Assembly (NCBI GenBank): GCA_964343355.1
Contig: CAYFJC010000001.1
Location: 5,816-69,815, forward strand
Direction of reading: 5' to 3'
DNA length: 64,000 nucleotides
Source: MED-G78 sp964343355
GTDB lineage: Bacteria > Pseudomonadota > Gammaproteobacteria > Magnimaribacterales > D2472
Positions 35,171-43,514 of this stretch are shown here, piece by piece (within the stretch, counting starts at the first letter, position 1; each line of letters begins with the position of its first letter). Below the pieces are notes generated by a model. It was given only the letters and a program-made list of their open reading frames with translations, was not told the origin of the DNA and did not search any database. Made by a program: the position numbers and the translations under genes.

Positions 35171-35685
35171 TAGAGCAATGATACCTTAGATGAACTTCTA
35201 GATGTTAATGCGGCTAAAGGCTTTTGAGGATCAAGTCTTGAATAGAGTCTCTTTGATATTTCAGTAAAGTAATCTGGTCTAAATTTACCCATTCCACCTA
35301 TTGAGAAATATAGATCCTTAGTAAAATAAATTCCTTGCTCAATTGATGGAGTTGTTTTTATAAATGTATTTAATTTTTTAAGATTAGATGATACTTTATC
35401 TTCAGTTTGAGCTAGGTTAAACCAACCCCAAACAGGATAATTAATCATAGCCATTTTTTTCAATGACATTCTATTATTTTTTTTTGGTGAGGAACTTGGA
35501 GGTAGCAATACGATTATTGATCCAAGGCTATCAGCAATAACGTTATCTAGTGTTTCTACCAATGATGCATAGTCCTTAAACCTTAAAAAGATGCATTCCT
35601 CATCTTTGTCGACCTTAAACTTTTTGAGCTTGGCAAGTCTCGAATGAGAGCCAAGAACTATATAAGTTACTAATTCTTGGCTCAA
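35170..35685 (-). CDS. Small protein resembling the C-terminal part of a family 2 glycosyltransferase
   Basis: 171 residues, not confidently recognised. The second half has 'WGWFNLAQ', 'IEQGIYFTKDLYFSIGGMG' and 'LAALTSRSSSK', which resemble the C-terminal stretch of TIGR04283-type glycosyltransferases (xGDQGIFVRRxLFxxLGGF, then TSARRW). The first half lacks the usual nucleotide-sugar motif, so catalytic activity is doubtful. It lies between metY (4-base gap) and ccmA (TAATG overlap), and is therefore co-expressed with cytochrome c maturation. No role can be assigned. Confidence 0.6.
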   Translation of the reverse strand: MSQELVTYIVLGSHSRLAKLKKFKVDKDEECIFLRFKDYASLVETLDNVIADSLGSIIVLLPPSSSPKKNNRMSLKKMAMINYPVWGWFNLAQTEDKVSSNLKKLNTFIKTTPSIEQGIYFTKDLYFSIGGMGKFRPDYFTEISKRLYSRLDPQKPLAALTSRSSSKVSLL

Positions 35686-35689
35686 GATT

Positions 35690-36982
35690 TTAGATCTTAG
35701 CTAAAGCTTGCTCATAGTCAGCAATAATGTCATCAATGTGTTCTAAACCAATGGATAATCTAACAAAGCCAGGCGTAATACCTGCTGATAAAAGCTCTTC
35801 TTCATTAAGCTGGCTGTGCGTAGTACTTCCAGGATGGATTGCTAGACTTCTTGCATCTCCGATGTTTGCAACGTGATAAACCATCTCTAATGCATTAATA
35901 AATTTCTTTCCAGCTTCTATTCCACCTTTTATTTCAAAGCCCATTAAACCGCCATTACCGCGAGTTAAATATTTTTCCGCTCTTTCTTTTGAATAACCAT
36001 CCATTACAGAGGGATAAATAACTCTTTCAACAGATTCATGATTAGATAAGTATTGAGCTACCTTCTCTGCATTACTTGAATGCTCGCGCATTCTTAAGGC
36101 TAGAGTTTCTAAACCCTGAATAAACATAAAAGCATTAAACGGACTCATTGCTGCACCCATATCTCTTAAAATAGTTGTTCTTGCTTTAAGAATATATGCA
36201 ATAGGACCTAAAGGCTTTACAGCCTCTGACCATATCGCTCCTCCATAAGAAGGATCAGGTGTATTCATAGCAGGCTGTCTCTCAGGAAAAGCTTCCCAAT
36301 CAAAATTACCACTATCTACAATAATTCCACCGATAGAAGTTCCATGACCTCCAATAAACTTAGTAGTTGAGTGAATTAAAATAGCAGCGCCATGCTCAAA
36401 GGGCTTACAGATAACTGGTGCAGCTGTATTATCAACAATTAATGGAATTCCTAGCGGTCTTCCTATTTCAGCAACTTCTGATATAGGAAATACCTCAAAA
36501 CTTGGATTAGGTAAAACTTCACCATAGTATGCTCTAGTTTTATCATCAGTAGCATTAGCAAAATTTTGAGGATCAGCAGGATCTACAAAACGCACATCAA
36601 TACCCATATCAGACATTACATTTTTAAATTGATTATAAGTACCACCATACAAATGTGATGATGCAACAATATTATCGCCATTTTTTGCAAGATTCTGAAT
36701 TGCATATGCTGATGCAGCTTGACCCGAAGCAACAGCCAAAGCACCAACTCCACCTTCAAGAGCAGCAATTCTATCTTCTAGAACTGCACATGTAGGATTC
36801 ATAATTCTTGAATAAATATTGCCTAACTCTGATAAAGAGAAAAGATTTGCAGCATGATCGCAATCATCAAACTGAAAACTACTAGTTTGATGGATTGGAA
36901 CTGCTACTGAATTAGTATTTTCATCTTTTCTCCAGCCTGCATGAAGTCCGATCGTTTCTGGGTGTATGTATGTTTTACTCAT
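35690..36982 (-). CDS. metY: O-acetylhomoserine sulfhydrylase (MetY-type PLP enzyme)
   Basis: 430 residues, the length of MetY rather than of MetB/MetC (~390). 'ETIGLHAGW' at the start, 'PIHQTSSF', 'YSRIMNPT', 'ALAVASGQAA', the PLP-binding lysine in 'HSTTKFIGGHG' and 'TTHSQLNEEEL' are diagnostic of Cys/Met-metabolism PLP enzymes of the OAH sulfhydrylase branch. It makes homocysteine from O-acetylhomoserine and sulfide. The Shine-Dalgarno TAGGAG lies 7 bases before the ATG. A structured leader precedes it (see 37000-37075). It heads the 15-gene minus-strand run. Confidence 0.93.
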   Translation of the reverse strand: MSKTYIHPETIGLHAGWRKDENTNSVAVPIHQTSSFQFDDCDHAANLFSLSELGNIYSRIMNPTCAVLEDRIAALEGGVGALAVASGQAASAYAIQNLAKNGDNIVASSHLYGGTYNQFKNVMSDMGIDVRFVDPADPQNFANATDDKTRAYYGEVLPNPSFEVFPISEVAEIGRPLGIPLIVDNTAAPVICKPFEHGAAILIHSTTKFIGGHGTSIGGIIVDSGNFDWEAFPERQPAMNTPDPSYGGAIWSEAVKPLGPIAYILKARTTILRDMGAAMSPFNAFMFIQGLETLALRMREHSSNAEKVAQYLSNHESVERVIYPSVMDGYSKERAEKYLTRGNGGLMGFEIKGGIEAGKKFINALEMVYHVANIGDARSLAIHPGSTTHSQLNEEELLSAGITPGFVRLSIGLEHIDDIIADYEQALAKI

Positions 36983-37007
36983 TGTTTATCTCCTAAATAA
37001 TAAATTT

Positions 37008-37064
37008 ATTAAAGATGCAGCTTGCTAAAACATTTATTAGCAAGATTTAATAATCTGCACGCTA
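37008..37064 (-). promoter_or_regulatory. Structured 5' leader of metY, possible riboswitch or attenuator
   Basis: On the minus strand, TGCAG (37054-37058) pairs with CTGCA (37016-37020). Inside it, CTTGCTAA pairs with TTAGCAAG (37021-37044 on the plus strand, 8 bp perfect, 8-base loop). The 3' sides are contiguous, giving a two-helix element ~25 bases before the Shine-Dalgarno. The gene makes methionine precursors, for which SAM-binding leaders are common, but the sequence does not match SAM-I or SAM-II consensus as I know them. Confidence 0.4.
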
Positions 37065-37080
37065 AAATTTGTGATGTCCA

Positions 37081-37086
37081 ATTATA
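37081..37086 (-). promoter_or_regulatory. Probable -10 element of the metY promoter
   Basis: A perfect TATAAT on the minus strand, in the context GTATATAATTGG, lies about 95 bases upstream of the metY ATG. No good -35 hexamer was found at the right spacing. The rest of the 204-base gene-free region 36983-37186 holds the leader hairpin and, on the plus strand, a TATAAT at 37152-37157 that could serve the cupin-like gene. Confidence 0.4.
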
Positions 37087-37186
37087 TACAATTTTAAAAC
37101 ATTAAAATAATTTTTATTAGAACTAACAATAGCAACTTAATTTCAAATCTTTATAATGATCAAGTTAATTAATATTTAAAAATAAA

Positions 37187-37594
37187 ATGGCTAAAAAATA
37201 TGTAAATTTCCGTGTCGGCGGAACACCCCAAAAAGAGACAGAAGACTATACTGTATGGACTAATGATCTTTTAAAAAGAATTATTGCAAGTAAGACGGTT
37301 ATCCAGCCTGCAAAATCGACTACTGGGCATAAATTAATAAACTCTGATGTTGCTTATGTCATAACAAATGGCAGAGGAACAATGGAAATAGTTGAATACA
37401 TGAATGATGAAGACGGTCATGGATCCAATCCATCTTTTGGTGTTCAGCATAAAGATTCTTATGCTTTATCTAATGGAGATGTCATTCTAGTTGAGTCTGG
37501 AGACTATTGCAGAATCATTAACGATTCTGACCATGATCAATTAACTTATATAAGAATATTTGATAGAGAGGGTTGGAGACAAGACGAGTCTTAA
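37187..37594 (+). CDS. Small cupin-like protein
   Basis: 135 residues. The second half has the rhythm of a cupin barrel ('LSNGDVILVESGDYCRIINDS'), but the metal-binding histidine cluster is not clear, so this is a fold suggestion only. No signal peptide or membrane segment. A TATAAT at 37152-37157 lies 30 bases upstream, and no Shine-Dalgarno is visible. It is divergent from metY and 23 bases upstream of a MerC-like gene in the same direction. Function unknown. Confidence 0.65.
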   Translation: MAKKYVNFRVGGTPQKETEDYTVWTNDLLKRIIASKTVIQPAKSTTGHKLINSDVAYVITNGRGTMEIVEYMNDEDGHGSNPSFGVQHKDSYALSNGDVILVESGDYCRIINDSDHDQLTYIRIFDREGWRQDES

Positions 37595-37617
37595 ATTTCT
37601 AAATATAATTTAATACA

Positions 37618-37965
37618 GTGAAAGATAAACTAGGGATTTTCTTTTCAGGACTTTGTGTAGTTCATTGTATTGCAGTGACCTTAATACTTATCCTTGGAGG
37701 AGCTGATTACTTTAATTTTTTAGTTTCTACTGAGTATCTTATTCACCCTCTTCTTCTAATTATCGTAGTTCTAATTGGAATGTTTAGTTTTCCTAGTGCT
37801 TATAAAAATCATGGAAATAAATATCCTATTATTCTTGGAGTATGTGGATCTTTTGTTTTATTTATAGCTTTATTTTCTCCAGATATTTTTGAAACACTTT
37901 TTACAATTATAGGTGGTGTAGCTTTGATTTATGCTCACCTCTGGAACTACAAATTATCTCATTAG
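37618..37965 (+). CDS. MerC-like inner-membrane protein
   Basis: 115 residues, four transmembrane helices. The N-terminal 'SGLCVVHCIAVTLI' has the C-x-x-x-H-C arrangement in helix 1 of MerC-domain proteins, which in mer operons import Hg2+. There is no mer operon here and chromosomal MerC-like proteins are common, so metal or other transport is only a guess. It starts with GTG at 37618, because no ATG occurs before the third helix. Probably co-transcribed with the cupin-like gene. Confidence 0.75.
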   Translation: MKDKLGIFFSGLCVVHCIAVTLILILGGADYFNFLVSTEYLIHPLLLIIVVLIGMFSFPSAYKNHGNKYPIILGVCGSFVLFIALFSPDIFETLFTIIGGVALIYAHLWNYKLSH

Positions 37966-38005
37966 TGATCAATAAGTTGAGAGCTTAAATTTTAGCTTTA
38001 GTAAT

Positions 38006-38998
38006 TTAGAAATTAATCTTGGCAACTAGTGGGATATGATCAGAGACTCCCTCTAACGTATCTACATCAAAACCTACTGGCTTAATGTTGTCTTTATCCA
38101 TGTTAATAGATGTTGTATGAAGCTTAATACTTTCAGGTATAAATGAAATATTTCTTCCCTTAGAAACAAGGATTGCATCTAGAAATGACCAGTCATTATT
38201 AGGAGCATAATAGTAGGTACCTTTGCAGCTATTGCATCCAACATGATGCGAGATTTCCCAGAATATTTCTTGATTATAAAAAGTATTTCTACTTTTTGCC
38301 TCTGTTCTTATGACGTTGAAATCTCCAAGAGCAACTGAGGGCTCTTTGTTATCTATAAGTAATTGATTTAAAGCAATAAATGCTGATTCACGCATTTGAA
38401 AATTAAGATATGGAGCGGGAAAATGAACCCCGTAAAATCTTATATTTGTACCATTTATATCTATTAATACATCTAAAATAGGTCTTGAATCTTTATTGCT
38501 AAATTCGCCGCTAAACTTAATATAATGAAGGCTAGAATCTTTGATTGGAAATTTTGATATAACAGCGTTATCAATACCCCTGTAATCATTACCTTCCAAT
38601 AATTTATAGTCAGAATAACCGTAAGGTTCTAATAAATTAAACAACTGCTGGAGAACATTATTATTCTCTATTTCCTGGAACACTATTACATCTGGACCAG
38701 AGTTTTCATATGCAATTATTAAGTTTAATATATTATTTAATTTGGCATCTTTAACTTTCTCATTCCAGTCTAAATATAAACATTCATCCTTCCATACCTG
38801 CACTCTAATTCTTTTACAAGATTGCTTATGTTTGTTTAATTGTTTTTTTGATAACGGCAAAAAAGCTTTATCATCTTTTTTAAAGTCATCCTGGGTATCA
38901 AAAAGATTCTCAACATTAAAGGACATGACGCTAAAAGAATCAGCTTGAAGATTTTCAATTGAAAAAATAAGAAGGGTTAAGTATATATATTTGTGCAT
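38006..38998 (-). CDS. Exported endonuclease/exonuclease/phosphatase-fold protein
   Basis: 330 residues. An N-terminal signal peptide (about 1-19, ending QADS) is followed by 'MSFNVENLFDTQDD', the metal-binding Glu in 'VIVFQEIENN', 'VHFPAP', the Asp-x-Asn of 'ALGDFNVI' and the C-terminal 'SDHIPLVAKI'. These are all the catalytic landmarks of the EEP (DNase I-like) superfamily. It is probably a secreted or periplasmic nuclease or phosphodiesterase that scavenges nucleic acids or phosphoesters. Four cysteines near residues 60-75 and 250-260 could form disulfides. It ends a minus-strand group begun by aceE. Confidence 0.87.
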   Translation of the reverse strand: MHKYIYLTLLIFSIENLQADSFSVMSFNVENLFDTQDDFKKDDKAFLPLSKKQLNKHKQSCKRIRVQVWKDECLYLDWNEKVKDAKLNNILNLIIAYENSGPDVIVFQEIENNNVLQQLFNLLEPYGYSDYKLLEGNDYRGIDNAVISKFPIKDSSLHYIKFSGEFSNKDSRPILDVLIDINGTNIRFYGVHFPAPYLNFQMRESAFIALNQLLIDNKEPSVALGDFNVIRTEAKSRNTFYNQEIFWEISHHVGCNSCKGTYYYAPNNDWSFLDAILVSKGRNISFIPESIKLHTTSINMDKDNIKPVGFDVDTLEGVSDHIPLVAKINF

Positions 38999-39004
38999 GA
39001 TGTT

Positions 39005-40255
39005 TTAATAGTTTAGTTTATAAAATTCTAGATCTGTCATCATTTCACAAAATCTTGTAGTAAATTTTACTGCTTCTACGCCATTAATAACTCTATGATC
39101 ATATGAAAGGGAGATAGGAAGTATACTAACTTCCTTCACGTCACCATTAATTATTTCTAGAGCTTTAAATGTTTTTGAAATACCCAGTATTCCAACTTCG
39201 GGAGGATTGATAATCGGAGTGAAGAACTTTCCTCCAATAGCTCCCAAAGAGGATATTGAAAAAGTTGAACCCTTTAATTCATCAACTTTGAGTTTCCGAT
39301 CCTTTGCAGCATTAGCCATTCGACCAATTTCTTCTGAAATTTCTATTATAGAAAGCTTATTAGCTCCTTTTATATTAGGAACAATGAGCCCTTTGGGTGT
39401 ATCAATTGCTATACCTACATTGATATAGTCCTTAAAGACAATATTTTCAGTATTTTCATCCAAAGAGGAGTTCATTAGAGGGAATTCTTCTAGAAGACTT
39501 GCTGCAGCTTTAACAAAAAAAGCTAGGGGTGATATTTTAAGACCAGATGCTTTATTTAAATCTGTTCTAAGTGACATCAATTCATCAATATTAGCTTCAT
39601 CATGCTGAGTTACATGAGGAATATTTCGCCAAGACTGTTGAAGGTTTTCAGCTGAAGTTTTCTGAAACTTAGTAAGGGGCTCCGTCTTAATTTCACCCCA
39701 TTTTGAAAAATCGACACTTGGATTTTTAGAAAAAGTTTGAGCCTTTGGATCTAGTCGTTGTTTTACGAAGTGGTGAAGGTCCTCTTTTAAAATTCTCCCT
39801 CTAGGACCTGAGGGCGCTACTTCATTTAGATTGATTCCAAATTCTCTTGCTAATTTTCTTACTGCAGGACCAGCGTAAATACTACCAGTATAATTAATAG
39901 TAGCACTAGCCTCACTAGGCTTGTTTACAATAGCTTGTTCTTCAATTAGTGGTGAAACTTTTTCAACTTTTTTTTCAATTAAGGTTTCCTCTTTAGCAAC
40001 TTCCTCAACAACAGCTTTTTCAGCCTCAATCTCAAGAAAAATTACTCCTTCATTTACCGTATCGCCATTGCTAACTTTTATGTCGATAACTTTTCCAGAT
40101 ACAGATGCAGGAATTTCCATGGCTGCTTTTTCGGACTCTAAAACAATAATAGAGTCATCTTTAGTTACCATATCTCCTGGTTTTACACATATCTCTATAA
40201 CTTCTACATCTAAAGCATCTCCCAGATCTGGAATTTTTATCTTCTCAATAGTCAT
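39005..40255 (-). CDS. aceF: Pyruvate dehydrogenase E2, dihydrolipoamide acetyltransferase
   Basis: 416 residues. A single lipoyl domain (1-80) has the lipoylated lysine in 'VLESEKAAMEIPAS'. A Lys/Glu/Val-rich linker (~80-120), a peripheral-subunit-binding domain ('AGPAVRKLAREFGINL', ~130-165) and a catalytic domain (~190-416) ending in the active-site 'SYDHRVINGVEA' follow. It transfers the acetyl group from lipoate to CoA. E. coli AceF has three lipoyl domains; this one has one. It lies directly after aceE with no gap; no lpd gene is in the window. Confidence 0.93.
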   Translation of the reverse strand: MTIEKIKIPDLGDALDVEVIEICVKPGDMVTKDDSIIVLESEKAAMEIPASVSGKVIDIKVSNGDTVNEGVIFLEIEAEKAVVEEVAKEETLIEKKVEKVSPLIEEQAIVNKPSEASATINYTGSIYAGPAVRKLAREFGINLNEVAPSGPRGRILKEDLHHFVKQRLDPKAQTFSKNPSVDFSKWGEIKTEPLTKFQKTSAENLQQSWRNIPHVTQHDEANIDELMSLRTDLNKASGLKISPLAFFVKAAASLLEEFPLMNSSLDENTENIVFKDYINVGIAIDTPKGLIVPNIKGANKLSIIEISEEIGRMANAAKDRKLKVDELKGSTFSISSLGAIGGKFFTPIINPPEVGILGISKTFKALEIINGDVKEVSILPISLSYDHRVINGVEAVKFTTRFCEMMTDLEFYKLNY

Positions 40256-42898
40256 CTAAACTTCCCATGGATTTGGTTTAGCTGGATCAACTTTTATATC
40301 TTTATAAATATCATCAAGTAATTCTTTGGAAATCTTGGATTCATTAAACAAGGTAAATGCTGTTAGCCTAACAATATGATTAGTATTGATTTCAAAAAAT
40401 TCTCTAAGCTCTTCCCTTGAATCACTTCTACCAAAACCATCAGTTCCAAGAACTGCGTATGATGAGTGTATATATGGTCTAATTTGATCAGCATAAACTC
40501 TCATATAATCAGTAGTCGCAATAACGGGAATGTCATGATCACCAAAGCATTTGTCTATATGAGTTTTTTGCTTTTCTTTATGAGGGTTTAATTGATTATA
40601 TCTTTCTGCCTCCATTCCATCTTTTCTTAATAAATTAAAACTAGTTGCGCTCCATACCTCAGCATTAATTGAATATTTTTTTAGCGCTTCTTGAGCTGCT
40701 ATAGATTCTTTAAGAATAGCTCCTGATCCAAGTAAACGAATTTGCGGCTTGCTACATGTGCTTACTTTATATAAACCCTTGATAACATCCTCTTCTATAC
40801 CTTTAGGTTGCTCAGGTTGTTCATAATTCTCGTTAGTAACTGTAATGTAGTAGTAATAATTTTTTTGTTGGACAAACATCTTGTCAATACCATCTTTAAA
40901 GATGATGGCTAGCTCATATGCATAAGCTGGATCATAAGATAAACAATTAGGAATAGTGGATGATAAAACATGGCTATGACCATCTTGATGCTGCAAGCCC
41001 TCTCCATTTAAAGTAGTTCTTCCTGATGTAGCACCAATAAGAAAACCTTTAGCTTGCGCATCACCAGCTGCCCAAGCTAGATCATGGATTCTCTGAAACC
41101 CAAACATTGAATAAAAAAGATAAATTGGAATCATAGGTAGATCATAATTTGAATAGGCGGTAGCTAAAGCGAGCCAAGCTGAAAATGAACCCGCTTCTGT
41201 AATTCCCTCTTCAAGCATTACGCCTTCTTTTGATTCCTTGTACCACATGACTTTATCTGCGTCTTCAGGCTCATATTTTTGCCCTTCTGAGGAATAAATA
41301 CCTATTTGTTTAAATAAACCTTCCATTCCAAAGGTTCGAGCCTCATCAGGCACTATTGGAACAATCCTTTCACCTATATTTGAATCTTTTAATAAGCTTG
41401 TCATAAGCCTTACAGTTGCCATGGTAGTAGAGACTTTTCTGTCACCCATACCCTTAATAAGAGGTTCGAAATGCTTTTCATCAGGCATCTTAAGTTTCTT
41501 TATCTTATTTCTTCGTCTTGGTATGAAACCACCAAGCTTTTCACGAGTTTTCTTCATATAAAGTATTTCAGGCGAATTCTCTGGTGGTCTAACGTAAGGT
41601 AATGATTCAATCTCATCATCATTAACTGGAATATCAAAGTTATCTCTAAACGCCTTTATATTTTCTAAAGAAAGTTTTTTGACTTGATGGGTAGTATTGT
41701 CAGCCTCTCTTGAGCCTATGCCGTAGCCTTTTGTAGTTAAAGCTAAAATAACTGTTGGTGCTCCTGAGGAATTAACAGCCTTATGATATGCAGCATAAAC
41801 TTTATAAGGATCATGCCCGCCTCTATTTAATTTATATATATCTTCGTCGGTAAGGTCATCTACCATTTCCAAAACGTCTGGATTTTTTCCAAAGAAATTT
41901 TCTCTTGTATAGGCGCCGCCTTTAGCTTTGTAGTTTTGTAATTCTCCATCAACTACATGGTCCATAATTTCTTGGAGCTTCCCTTCTTTATCTTTCGCAA
42001 ATAATGCGTCCCATTTTCTACCCCATACAACCTTGATAACATTCCAACCAGAGCCTCTAAATTCTGTTTCTAATTCTTGAATAATTTTTCCATTTCCTCG
42101 CACGGGCCCATCTAGTCTTTGAAGATTACAATTAATTACAAAAATTAGATTTTCAAGCTTCTCTCTGCCAGCTAAACCTATTGAACCCTTTGATTCAGGC
42201 TCATCCATCTCGCCATCACCACAAAAAACCCAGACCTTTCTATCATTTCTAGGTACAAGACCTCTTGCTGATAAATATCTCATAATATGAGCTTGATAGA
42301 CACCCATAATAGGACCAAGCCCCATCGAGACTACGGGAAACTGCCAATAGTCTGGCATGAGCCAAGGGTGTGGATAAGAAGAAAGTCCTGGGCTACCAGC
42401 TTCTCTTCTGAAATTATCTAAATCACGCTCACTAAAATAGCCTTCGAGAAAGCTCCTTGCATAAATTCCTGGAGAAGAGTGACCTTGATAGTAAACCAGG
42501 TCCTCTAATTGATTTTCAGAGCCTCTAAAAAAATAATTAAAGCCCACATCATACAAAGTGGCAGAAGATGAAAAAGTAGCAATATGACCACCTAACTCTT
42601 CATCACCCTTATTTGCTCTTAAGACTAACGCTAATGCATTCCATCTAATTAAAGACCTAATACGGCGTTCCATAAAAAGATCACCAGGCATAGCAGCTTC
42701 TTCGTTTGAGGGAATAGTATTTCTAAAAGGTGTTGTTAAGTTGTATGTAGGGACTTCGCCTGCTGCAGAAAGTTTCTTAGCAAGCTCTGTAAGAAGGTAA
42801 GAAGCTCTCTCTGGACCAGCATTTTTAATAACAGAATCAATTGCTTCAGTCCATTCCTGTGTTTCGATAGAGTCTATATCTTTATTATCTTTATTCAA
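40256..42898 (-). CDS. aceE: Pyruvate dehydrogenase E1 component, homodimeric type
   Basis: 880 residues, full length for the AceE family. The TPP-binding 'GDGEMDEPESKGSI' and 'NCNLQRLDGPVRGNGKI' are exact family motifs, as are 'TKGYGIGSREADNTTHQ' and 'YSMFGFQRIHDL'. It decarboxylates pyruvate and acetylates the lipoyl group of AceF. The start is TTG at 42898, supported by a strong Shine-Dalgarno AAAGGAG six bases upstream. It is divergent from the thioesterase gene. Confidence 0.96.
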   Translation of the reverse strand: MNKDNKDIDSIETQEWTEAIDSVIKNAGPERASYLLTELAKKLSAAGEVPTYNLTTPFRNTIPSNEEAAMPGDLFMERRIRSLIRWNALALVLRANKGDEELGGHIATFSSSATLYDVGFNYFFRGSENQLEDLVYYQGHSSPGIYARSFLEGYFSERDLDNFRREAGSPGLSSYPHPWLMPDYWQFPVVSMGLGPIMGVYQAHIMRYLSARGLVPRNDRKVWVFCGDGEMDEPESKGSIGLAGREKLENLIFVINCNLQRLDGPVRGNGKIIQELETEFRGSGWNVIKVVWGRKWDALFAKDKEGKLQEIMDHVVDGELQNYKAKGGAYTRENFFGKNPDVLEMVDDLTDEDIYKLNRGGHDPYKVYAAYHKAVNSSGAPTVILALTTKGYGIGSREADNTTHQVKKLSLENIKAFRDNFDIPVNDDEIESLPYVRPPENSPEILYMKKTREKLGGFIPRRRNKIKKLKMPDEKHFEPLIKGMGDRKVSTTMATVRLMTSLLKDSNIGERIVPIVPDEARTFGMEGLFKQIGIYSSEGQKYEPEDADKVMWYKESKEGVMLEEGITEAGSFSAWLALATAYSNYDLPMIPIYLFYSMFGFQRIHDLAWAAGDAQAKGFLIGATSGRTTLNGEGLQHQDGHSHVLSSTIPNCLSYDPAYAYELAIIFKDGIDKMFVQQKNYYYYITVTNENYEQPEQPKGIEEDVIKGLYKVSTCSKPQIRLLGSGAILKESIAAQEALKKYSINAEVWSATSFNLLRKDGMEAERYNQLNPHKEKQKTHIDKCFGDHDIPVIATTDYMRVYADQIRPYIHSSYAVLGTDGFGRSDSREELREFFEINTNHIVRLTAFTLFNESKISKELLDDIYKDIKVDPAKPNPWEV

Positions 42899-42948
42899 AA
42901 ATACTCCTTTTTAAAATACAAAGTTATGGCAATTAATAACTCATTAAT

Positions 42949-42954
42949 TATAAT
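42949..42954 (+). promoter_or_regulatory. Possible -10 element for the thioesterase gene
   Basis: A perfect TATAAT lies 27 bases before the ATG at 42982, in the short AT-rich region shared with divergent aceE. No convincing -35 element was seen. Confidence 0.35.
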
Positions 42955-42981
42955 ACTTTTAAAATTTAATATTAAAAAATT

Positions 42982-43470
42982 ATGTCAGATAATCTCAAAA
43001 ATTCCTTTCCATATAATGCTGAGCCTATAGAAATAACTGAAGAGATGTGTGATCTAAATGGTCATATGAATGTTCTTTATTACAACAAGTTATTGGGTTT
43101 TGCTTTTGGAAATTTTTATTCAATTGATATGGGCTTTTCTGATGAGTATTTTGATTCAGGATTCTCATCTTTTACCTTAGAAGATAACTACAGATATGCA
43201 AAAGAGTGTTTATTAGGAGAGAAAATATTACCTAGATATAGACTGCATAATGTTAATAAGAAACTTATTCACATAGCTGGGGTTCTAATAAATGAGAGTG
43301 GTGATGTCTGTGCCTTATATGAAACTGTTCTTGGACATATTGATATGAAGTCTAGAAAAACTTCAGAGATGCAAAATGATTTTCTAAACAACTTACTTTC
43401 AATCATGAAAGATAATACTAAGCATCCAATCAATATGGAGCTTAGACTTAAAATAAAAGATCTTGCATAA
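42982..43470 (+). CDS. Hot-dog fold acyl-CoA thioesterase family protein
   Basis: 162 residues. The sequence 'EEMCDLNGHMNVLYYNKL' has the D-x-N-G-H-M-N-x-x-Y signature of 4-hydroxybenzoyl-CoA-type and carnitine-pathway thioesterases, where the Asp is catalytic. The remaining 'FTLEDNYRYAKECLLGE' and 'SGDVCALYETV' fit the hot-dog strands. It would hydrolyse an acyl-CoA in the cytoplasm, but the acyl group is unknown. A strong terminator follows immediately. Confidence 0.82.
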   Translation: MSDNLKNSFPYNAEPIEITEEMCDLNGHMNVLYYNKLLGFAFGNFYSIDMGFSDEYFDSGFSSFTLEDNYRYAKECLLGEKILPRYRLHNVNKKLIHIAGVLINESGDVCALYETVLGHIDMKSRKTSEMQNDFLNNLLSIMKDNTKHPINMELRLKIKDLA

Positions 43471-43496
43471 AAAAGCCCGGCATAAGCCGGGCTTTT
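43471..43496. terminator. Bidirectional intrinsic terminator
   Basis: AAAAGCCCGGC and GCCGGGCTTTT form a perfect 11-bp hairpin with a 4-base ATAA loop, A-rich on one side and T-rich on the other. It serves both the thioesterase gene (plus strand) and TonB receptor 1 (minus strand). It is one of only three strong terminators in the window. Confidence 0.9.
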
Positions 43497-43514
43497 AATT
43501 TATCTAATTTAAAA

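Noticed and set aside
36983..37100. SAM-II riboswitch in the metY leader
   Set aside because: A short ATAAATGT segment recalls the SAM-II core, but the P1 helix and the pseudoknot partners are not in the right order, so only a generic structured leader is reported.
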